64,000 nt of DNA from NCBI GenBank assembly GCA_030867875.1, contig JAOWCC010000936.1, forward strand, positions 15,198,095-15,262,094. Direction: 5' to 3'. The translations under genes were made by a program, and so were the position numbers. Shown here in pieces: positions 56,831 through 64,000 of this stretch; positions within the stretch are counted from its first letter, which is position 1; every line of letters starts with the position of its first letter. The DNA is from Actinernus sp. WN-2022 (Eukaryota > Cnidaria > Anthozoa > Actiniaria > Actinernidae). The notes under the pieces are model-generated. The model was not told where the DNA came from and did no database searches. It saw only the letters and a list, made by a program, of their open reading frames with translations.

Positions 56831-57130
56831 TTTCTTGGCTCTCTACCTTATAATGTTATAATATTTTAGCTTTTAATGGTAGTGCATTTATTCGTGTAGT
56901 TATAAATACATTACCTGATCCTTATTTAAAGTAAGTTATTTAAATATTATAGTTCTTATTTCGTAGTACATTGTAGCTTCACATAGTTATGTATTGGTAA
57001 TGTTTGTGATCGACTCTCTTGGAAACGAGCCCTTGGTGCTGAAGAAATGTTAGAAATAAAGTATAAGCCTGGACTACCTGTGCAATAGACTAGCCACTTA
57101 GTTGTTCCACTGCTCACTTTACTGACTTAC

Positions 57131-57197
57131 CAGTTGTTTTGTTGAAGAATAAGAGGACGAGAAGCACACAGAAGTACAACTCCTTCGCCGTCATCAT
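57131..57197 (-). CDS. secreted discoidin-domain protein, exon 1 (signal peptide)
   Basis: The minus-strand ATG at 57197 opens MMTAKELYFCVLLVLLFF followed by NKTTG, a classical signal peptide with a short polar start, a hydrophobic core of about 12 residues and a small-residue cleavage region. The exon ends at a perfect GTAAGT donor in phase 1 (67 bases), exactly the phase required by the discoidin exon at 37017-37333, whose first codon would be completed as Gly. An in-frame upstream Met at 57308 would give a longer, also hydrophobic N terminus; the 57197 start is preferred because it gives a standard signal peptide. The intron to exon 2 would be about 19.8 kb. Confidence 0.75.
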
Positions 57198-57199
57198 GC

Positions 57200-57500
57200 A
57201 TCGCCACGCAGATTGTAAAAATAGATTGTCTGACGCGAGACCCCCGCATGACTCAGACAGACACGTGCACAGTCCCAGCAGCCAAACCCACCAGCCCAGG
57301 AAAACCAAGTGTCTTTCTGGAGCAACCCAAGGCGCTAACGCACGGTACCCTGCGAGCAGAAGTTTCTCATCTCTTTGCCTTCCCGCCGAGAGAAACCTCT
57401 GCCACGAAACGATTGCTTTTCGCGTTGAGCATGCGCCACGGTATCTGGATTTCCATTGGCCGAGAAAAACGAGGCAATAAACATTGTAAGTTCATTGTAG
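57200..57500 (-). promoter_or_regulatory. candidate promoter and 5' UTR region of the discoidin gene
   Basis: Immediately upstream of exon 1 on the minus strand the sequence is clearly richer in GC and CpG than its surroundings. An inverted CCAAT box (plus-strand CCATTGGCC) lies near 57452-57460. No TATA box is evident. This is an inference from composition and position only. Confidence 0.4.
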
Positions 57501-57718
57501 ATTTCAGATCGTCCATTTCCTATTGTTGGCGAAGTGGAGAAAATAGAACTAGAAGTAATAATAGATTATCAAAGTGCGTTCGACTTATTGTTTGTAAGAG
57601 AAAGGACTGAGGTATTAAACACAAAAGGCTGAAAGATTACTGCAATAATATGGACGGTGTAAATAATCCTGATAAAAAAATGCTTGTTTTTAATTAATGT
57701 GAAAATTTTGATGTCTTG

Positions 57719-57759
57719 ACTTATAAGCAAGAGACCATAATGGTCTCTTGCTTATAAGT
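57719..57759. repeat. 41 bp near-perfect palindrome
   Basis: ACTTATAAGCAAGAGACCAT, a single A at 57739, then its exact reverse complement. It would extrude as a hairpin of 20 perfect pairs with no real loop. It lies about 520 bp upstream of the discoidin exon 1 start. Confidence 0.9.
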
Positions 57760-58078
57760 TAATATATAAGGTGATGTATCTGGGTATAAAACAGTAATTA
57801 TCTTTGTGTAACATGCAATGCTTATGTGGCTATATGTATACATGTGTTTTATATGGTTATGGCATTCATTTGAGCATTCGTAGCACATTTTGCTACGAAT
57901 TGGAGTTAGTGTAGAACACAAATGAACACTATAGAGGCTATTCAGATGTGTATAAACTGCATTCCATTTCCTAGCATTCACAATAATTGTTTGGCTTACT
58001 ATTCATTGCGTAGCTTTTCAATTTAGCGCTGTTGGTCTTAGATATGTCCCGGATGTGTCGCGGCATTCTATGCGATGG
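57760..58078. other. intergenic stretch
   Basis: AT-rich, no gene recognised. A minor inverted repeat around TTCGTAGCACATTTTGCTACGAA lies at about 57877-57900. Confidence 0.45.
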
Positions 58079-60302
58079 TATTGCTAAGTATAGCTAAGTA
58101 AGTGTAAGAATAGCTAATTAGGTCTAAGTATACCCAAGTATGGCTAAGTAGGCCTAGGTATAGCTAAGTAGGTATAAGTATAGCTTAGTAGGCCTGAGTA
58201 TGTCTAAGTAGCTAAGTAGGCCTAAGTAGAGCTAATCAAGCCTTAAAGTATAGCTAAGCAGGCCTGAGTATAGCTACCTATTGGTAAGTAGGCGTAAGTA
58301 TAGCTATGTATAGCTAAGTACGCCTAAATATAGCTAAGTAGATCTAAGTACAGCTACGTAGGCCTAAGTAGGTCTAAGTATAGCTAAGTAGGTCTAAGTA
58401 TAGCTAAGCAGGCATAAGTATAGGTAAGTAGGTCTAAGTATAGCTAAGGATACCTAAGTATACCTATGTAGGCCTAAGTATAGCTAAGTAGGTCTAAGTA
58501 TAGCGAAGTAGGCCTAAGTTGGTCTAAGTATAGCTAAGCAGGCATACGTATTGCTAAGCAGGCATACGTATTGCTAAGCAGGCCTAAGTAGGTTTAAGTA
58601 TGGTTAAGTAGGTCTTAGTATAGCTAATAGCGTAAGTATAGCTAACTAGGCCTCAACCTCGTGACCAGGATCTTCTAGGTCAGATCCAGGATGGCGGCTA
58701 CTCCGAGAGAAGACCCTGGTAAAGGCTGACTTACGTGACCAAAAATCTCCAGAAATCCTGGAGATTTTGATCACGTGATGTGGGCATACAATATGGCGGC
58801 CAATCTAAATATGGAAATGTTTAACACGTGTCTACAAACCATAGGTATCCCAATCCGGCGTGAGCGAGAAGCGATTAACGCCTAACGGTATTTCCTCGCG
58901 ACGTACGATGAAGTGAAAACAGGTGTAAATTGAGTTTACTTGGATAAAGAAACAGTGGAAGGGTATCACAATGCTACCAGGATGTATACAAGAGAATCCT
59001 AAAAAGCCGTTCATTTTCCGTTAGCGTTGAAGCGAAGCGATCGATAGCACATGCTCAGGTTAAACAGCTTCTCCTGGCTTTCCCACTGATGAAACTTACC
59101 AGAAAACTACCCAGTAATATACTTCATCTATTTCTCTACCTACACACCATTTTTTAAGGTTGATTAAAATCGTTTTATTGATAAAAAAAATGAGAAAATT
59201 AAACTATATATGAATTATCTCCGTGGTCTCAGCCCGTTTGGCCAATAGATAACATTGTTAGAACAACCTTTGCGTCTTAATCGAAGAGCCAATCAGAATA
59301 CGTCCTATTTCGACCTTTACCAGGATCTTCTCTCGGAGTAGCCGCCATCTTGGATCTAACCGAGAAGACCCTGGTCACAAAGTTGAGTAGCCCTAAGTAT
59401 AGCTAAGTATCTCTAAGTAGGCCCAAGTAGGTCTAAGTATAGCTAAGCAGGCATAGGTATAGCTAAGCAGGCATACGTATAGCTAAGTAGGGATAAGTAT
59501 AGCTAAACAGGCATAAGTATAGCTAAGCAGGCATACGTATAGCTAAGTAGGGATAAGTATAGCTAAGAAGGCCTAAGTATAGCTAAGTATAGCAAAGTAC
59601 GCCTCAGTATAGCTAAGTATAGGTAAGTAGGTCTAAGTATAGCTAAGTAGGTCTAAGTGTAGCGAAGTATAGCTAAGTAGGGCTAAGTACAGCTAATTAT
59701 AGCTAAGGAGATCTAGGTATAGCTAAGTAGGCCTAAGTATAGGTAAGTAGGCCTAAGTAGGTCTAAGTAGCCCTAAGTATAGCTACGTAGGTCTAAGTGT
59801 AGCTATGTAGGTCTAAGTATAGCTAAGTAGGCCTAAGTACAGCTAATGAGGCCTAAGTATAGCTTAGTAGGTCTATGTATAGCTAAGTAGGTCTAAGTAT
59901 AGCTAAGCAGGCCTAAGTTTAGCTAAGCAGGCCTGATTATACATGTAGCTACGTAGGCCTGAGTATAGTTACGTATAGCTAAGTAGGCGTAAGTACAAGG
60001 TATAGCTAAGTAGGCGTAAATATATCTAAGTATAGCTAAGCAGGCATAGGAATAGCTAAGTAGGCCTAAGTATAGCTAAGTATAGCTAAGTAGGCGTAAG
60101 TATAGCTACGCAGGCCTGAGTATAGCTAAGGAGGAAAGGAATGAGTATAGCTTAGTAGACCTGAGTATAGCTAAATAGGCCTAAGTATAGCTAAGGAGGC
60201 CTAAGTATAGCTAAGTAGGCCCAAGTATAGCTAGGTATGCCTAAGGACAGCTAAGTAGGCGTAAGTATAGCTACCTATAGGTAAGTATCCCTAAAGTATA
60301 TC
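58079..60302. repeat. satellite of 10 bp half-units (TAGGCCTAAG / TATAGCTAAG)
   Basis: The array is built from decamers of form TA-NNNN-TAAG, mostly TAGGCCTAAG alternating with TATAGCTAAG, giving a 20 bp repeat. GTCT, GCAT and GCGT variants fill the four central bases. Runs of the same decamer occur, showing slippage. A 732 bp element (58654-59385) interrupts it. No coding frame results. Confidence 0.95.
58654..59385 (-). mobile_element. repeat family B, complete copy inside the satellite
   Basis: Ends CAACCTCGTGACCAGGATCT and, inverted, CAACTTTGTGACCAGGGTCT, followed by GATCCARGATGGCGGCTACT on both sides: terminal inverted repeats of about 65 bp. It is homologous along its length to 41700-42560. 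The satellite resumes on both sides, so it inserted into a finished array. No intact transposase frame. Confidence 0.85.
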
Positions 60303-60810
60303 CACTATGTGACTCGTACAAAGTAGGTTTGTAGAAAACAGCCTGCCGGATGCAACATTTCCTCGAACTAATCAACCTGAATCAAGAGCAAAAATTACAA
60401 ATGGACAAAATTTGACCTATTTGTTTTAAAAGTCATGATTATATTTTTCAAAATCAAACTATGTTTTAGTAAGATTGGAAGTCAGTTGAATAGTGCAGTA
60501 GATAACATATTCGCCGTGCTCACTCAAGGGTTAGAGTTGATTTTCTAATAAAAGTTATACAAAACAGAAAAAAATCATTGCTACAGCAAAAACGAAATCA
60601 CCAAAATTCCTGTTAAGTCCGGGCTTAATGGATTAAAGGTAGCTACGCCCCTACTATAAAATAAAGGAAATAACTGCTGTAACTGTTGTCCGCTCACTCT
60701 AAGAGGCTAAGAGTACGTTCGATTGGCCGTATTACGGAATAAGAATACACAGAATTATCACTACAAATCACTTATATCGGGACGTTTTAGCCACTGGTCG
60801 CCCCATGTAA
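60303..60810. other. intergenic stretch
   Basis: No recognisable gene or repeat. Confidence 0.45.
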
Positions 60811-60965
60811 GAGAATCCGGAATACAAAATCCATATTTTTTTTTGCTTTTGGAATACGGAATCCATAGTACTGGAATCCGGAATCCACAATGCTTTGGAA
60901 TCCGGAATCCACTATTGTATGAAATCCGGAATCCATCGAAATCCAGAATCCATCGAAATCCAGAG
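60811..60965. repeat. GGAATCCGGAATCCA short tandem repeat
   Basis: The unit GGAATCCGGAATCCA and variants (GAATACGGAATCC, GAAATCCAGAATCC) recur about seven times at irregular spacing. The ORF across it is low complexity. Confidence 0.8.
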
Positions 60966-61018
60966 CTTAATTATTTAACTTGTTTTTTTTTATATTATGT
61001 ACACGTCGATTATACTTA

Positions 61019-61190
61019 CGGTTACTAATTGTTAGTTGGTTGACGTCGGATGTCAAGATTGCTTGGTAACGTAACAAAGAAGCCAAATGAATGTTTCCCA
61101 GAGCCCACGTTTCGTTACCATCCTTAGCCTCTTCTTGCGCTATTTGCTCTTCGACAACGGACAATTCCAAAATAAATTGTTTCAGACATT
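61019..61190 (-). other. candidate exon of unknown protein
   Basis: The minus frame reads CLKQFILELSVVEEQIAQEE, then GNETWALGNIHLASLLRYQA and ILTSDVNQLTISN before a GTAAGT-type donor. A T-rich stretch ending AAG precedes it as a possible acceptor. The amphipathic, charged composition looks like a helical protein segment. I do not recognise it. Confidence 0.3.
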
Positions 61191-61254
61191 CGCCTTAAAA
61201 AATATTTTTTTGTGTTTCACAAGTATCACAACATGAAGAAACATCAAAGTGGGT

Positions 61255-62800
61255 AGGAAGGATTGAAGAATTTGTCAGTTTTCCTAGGTTCAGTTTTCCA
61301 ATTGTTATTGCAATAACACGCGATGAAAGGCGTATCATCGTCGGAGACTGTGACGAAACGGGTGCAAACGTGCACGTGTGTGAAATTGAAGGAGCGATTA
61401 AAGTAATGACTCTTAGCGACACTGCAAGTCCCATGGCAATTGCCGTTACAGGGTTAAAGAGTCTTCGTAGGCTCCAGCAAAGAATATGCTATCTACAGCA
61501 TCAATGAAGAAGAGTTAATAGCAGGATGTAATCTACCAGAACGCCTATTTGGAGGAGATGCTGCAGGCCATCATGCGATGATGTGAATTAAAGAGCACAT
61601 GGGATATGTCCTCTGCCGTTTGCACATACCAAAACACAGTTTTGTTACTGGCAATGAAGCGGTCAGGATGATAATATCGGCTAAAGGACTCATTCCACTC
61701 CAGCGTGTAATGAAAATTACGCCAACGGCTTCAAGATCGACAAAAATGCGAACTTAAGTGACACACCAAAATTCCTGGATGCAATGAAGTATGTTGAGGA
61801 TGTTGTCTCATTTTTTGAAGGGCATGAAGTGTATGCATTTGTATGCACTTGGAAACGACACACAAATAGTCCAGACATGTCGATTTCTCGGACCACGCGC
61901 CAGTCGTTTGTCATGGACCTTGAGTCCCTCACCAGTCTAGTCAATAATATCAGAGCAATTGGGAAGGAACATGTCCTGGATGGCATTCAATTTGAAAGCT
62001 TAGCGAACTTTAGCAGTGGAAAACCGGCTTTTTCAAAGGAATGTGCGCTGACCACGCCATGCCAACAGTACTTCAATATGCATACAGAAGAGCCCGGTTT
62101 GTAGAAGACAACATGCTGAGGATATATCAGAAGCACTTCTCCTATTTCACTGGGCCTAATTCATACTACCCAGAGAAAATCATCAAAAGCGAGCCTCCGA
62201 ACATTGGGTCTCGAAAACGAAGCAAATGGTGGCAAACAATGGAAGCATGGAGCAGAGACGAGGGGAAGCAGAGGTCTTAAAATAATTTGCAAGGGAGTAC
62301 GGAAGTGGGGTGAGACAGGAAAATCTACGACCAAAGACGAAAGAGCTGACCGGAACACTGCCTATGCTATAAGCTTCAGACCACCAGCGATAACGGCGCC
62401 GGCCAACTCCGGTGAAGATGTGGTAGCCGAGTGCCAAGTCCAGGAAGCAAACTCAGAAATAAGGAGGTCTACCTCAGTGGTTAGGGTGAAAATCCTCTTC
62501 CAGAGTTTGTAAAGAGGACGGTGAACCAAATGGAGGACACTTTAGTTTACACCATAGGTGAGGCGTCCAATACAAACTCCTCGAAATACATCTTAGGCAG
62601 ACTCATCAACTACACCCGTGACCAGACAATAACTGCATACTCCTTCACCTTAGCTCCAGAAGAGGAAAACAGACTCTACCGGTTAGGCTAATGGAGATGA
62701 CATCGACAACGATGTTATTGACCAAGATAGGCCAGTTGAAGATCTAGAGGAGATGAATGAGGCCGTCAGACCATTAGTCAGTCAGCCCCAATAAGACTGG
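61255..62800 (+). pseudogene. multi-frame remnant of an unrecognised protein
   Basis: Successive plus-strand pieces in different frames: FPIVIAITRDERRIIVGDCD and VHVCEIEGAIKVMTLSDTAS (beta-propeller-like), then EYAIYSINEEELIAGCNLPE and GHHAMM, KEHMGYVLCRLHIPKHSFVT, then from 61784 YVEDVVSFFEGHEVYAFVCT and SFVMDLESLTSLVNNIRAIG, then in another frame ARFVEDNMLRIYQKHFSYFT and PNIGSRKRSKWWQTMEAW, and near 62520 NQMEDTLVYTIGEASNTNSS and YILGRLINYTRDQTITAYSF. About five breaks occur in roughly 1.5 kb. It is either an old transposon gene or a host pseudogene. Confidence 0.45.
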
Positions 62801-62934
62801 CAGGGGTTAGCTCTTCAGGCCGTAGAACTACGACATTTATCCTTTATAAATGTCGTGTGTGTGTGTTATATGGCGATTTTCACGAGTCACGCATTAACTA
62901 TATAGGCCGTTGTGATGTTTTCGCAAGCTGATTC

Positions 62935-63100
62935 GGGTGACTCTACAAGATGTTATTCGTACTACTGGAGGCAGACTGAACACCACTTTCAAACCTGTGA
63001 AAGAGATTAAGCAAATAGAAGACCACATGGCCAACACTTCACTATTCACAAGGAGGCCTTCGGTTGACATAATGTTTGCGGATACAGAAGGCAAAAACTG
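62935..63100 (+). pseudogene. short coding remnant following the unknown protein
   Basis: LQDVIRTTGGRLNTTFKPVK, then EIKQIEDHMANTSLFTRRPS and DIMFADTEGKN before a stop. Same strand as the remnant upstream and possibly its last part. A direct duplication of GGCAAAAACTGAGCACTGA follows at about 63091-63128. Confidence 0.35.
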
Positions 63101-63296
63101 AGCACTGAGGGCAAAAACTGAGCACTGAAAAACGATTTAAACAATCTTTATTTTTTAGTCAGATAAAATTTCAAAGTCTGATGAGTTCAAACAATTCCAC
63201 AAAGGTATATTTGTAAATGACTAATCTTCCTCTGCAAACATGAAACATTTCCTTCTGCTCTCGAATTGGGAAGGTCAGTCGTGACATACTCTGCAC

Positions 63297-63422
63297 TACA
63301 GACCTTTCCCACGCGACGGCCATCTTGGGCTAAACCTATTGTTAATGCTTACCCAGCCTCGGTCTCAAACGTGTTTACCGAGTCTGGGTAAGCAGATGGC
63401 CGCCGCGTGGGAAAGGTCTGTA
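63297..63422. mobile_element. 126 bp MITE with TACAGACCTTTCCCACGCG ends
   Basis: Both ends read TACAGACCTTTCCCACGCG inward, and continue into GGCCATCT. A second, inner palindrome GCTTACCCAG...CTGGGTAAGC lies in the core. TA bases flank it on the right. Probably a non-autonomous DNA element. Confidence 0.85.
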
Positions 63423-63429
63423 TAGCTTT

Positions 63430-64000
63430 TTCTTATATTATTTCCGAGATTAACACGTTAACTCCTAATGGGCTCCTGCTCCTAATCAATAGCACCAAGA
63501 AAAATTTTCATCTTTCAAAATCCAACACCGGACAAATTCAAATTGTCAGATGTGGAGCCACTAAAGCTATTCCATAACAAAATTCGAAAAGAAGTTTCAA
63601 TTAGCTGCACTCAATGAACGAATATACTGATGTCATGCCAACTGGGATATACACAGAGAGGCCTATCACAATCTTCCTTTGATTATTTGAAACGCGCGGA
63701 CTTCAATAGGGTTCTACTTTTAAAAAGGTATGTTCAGTATGTTTCTTTCCTGGTTTACTGTTTCCTAACTTAAAGAAGGCAAAACCTAACTCGAAAGGTT
63801 AGGAAGACAATACAATTTAGCAAATAATTAGAACAATTTTAAACAAAAAATACAACAATGACAACTACAATAAAAAATAAATAAAGGTGAGTAACAATGC
63901 GTGGGGGAGGGAGCTACAAGATTTTGGGGGACTTTACGAATTTTTGGGACTAGTTTATTGAAGGTCATCAATTAACGAGGGGAGAATGTTGGGAAGAAAG
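63430..64000. other. intergenic stretch to window end
   Basis: AT-rich sequence, no recognisable gene, repeat or RNA. Confidence 0.45.

Noticed and set aside
57139..57610. Plus-strand open frames of 113 and 120 codons
   Set aside because: They are antisense to exon 1 and its GC-richer upstream region and lack recognised motifs; the minus-strand signal peptide with phase-matched donor is the better reading.
58079..60302. Telomeric or centromeric repeat
   Set aside because: The unit does not match the TTAGGG telomere motif, and the array is short and interrupted, with no evidence of a centromeric role.

Overview
The window looks like animal nuclear DNA, most likely from an anthozoan cnidarian (stony coral or sea anemone). 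It is AT-rich, has spliced genes with very long introns, and is packed with decayed transposable elements: CR1/L2-like and Tx1/L1-like LINEs, a Penelope-like element, Ty3/gypsy, tRNA-derived SINEs, hAT- and TTAA-type DNA elements, and a Polinton/adintovirus-like packaging ATPase fragment. The taxonomic call is an inference from this repeat mix and from the P2X7-like and THAP coding pieces. No bacterial-type operons, rRNA genes or CRISPR arrays are visible.

The one convincing host gene lies on the minus strand and spans most of the window. It encodes a secreted protein with tandem F5/8 type C (discoidin) domains. Exon 1 (57131-57197) carries a start codon and signal peptide and ends in phase 1. 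Exon 2 (37017-37333, phase 1 to 0) is the first part of discoidin domain 1. Exon 3 (16317-16458, phase 0 to 1) completes domain 1. Exon 4 (3064-3359, phase 1 to 0) starts domain 2, whose second part should lie beyond position 1. All phases and splice sites agree, and the introns are about 19.8, 20.6 and 13 kb. Almost every transposon in 3.4-57.1 kb is therefore intronic.

Intron 3 (3.4-16.3 kb) holds a Ty3/gypsy remnant, a roughly 0.95 kb purine/pyrimidine foldback, Penelope-like pieces with a hammerhead-like motif, a LINE reverse transcriptase remnant and a three-unit tandem repeat with a SINE inside. Intron 2 (16.5-37.0 kb) holds a Tx1/L1-like endonuclease remnant, the packaging ATPase remnant, several foldback elements, a retroelement with inverted arms (24.45-28.86 kb) split by a LINE, an element built from ATTAACGCG motifs, and a 4.55 kb segment with TTAA at both ends that carries a P2X7-like gene remnant and a THAP-domain gene remnant. 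Intron 1 (37.3-57.1 kb) holds a 453 bp TTAA MITE, a CRE-rich terminal-inverted-repeat element, a 21 bp minisatellite split by a LINE and a hAT element, a SINE that shares its tail with a LINE, and one LINE cut into four collinear pieces by later insertions, including a 4.2 kb TTAA-flanked element.

Upstream of the gene (57.2-64 kb) there is a promoter-like CpG-richer stretch, a 41 bp near-perfect palindrome, a 2.2 kb satellite made of 10 bp half-units with an internal 0.73 kb element, and a multi-frame remnant of an unrecognised protein-coding element at 61.2-63.1 kb.
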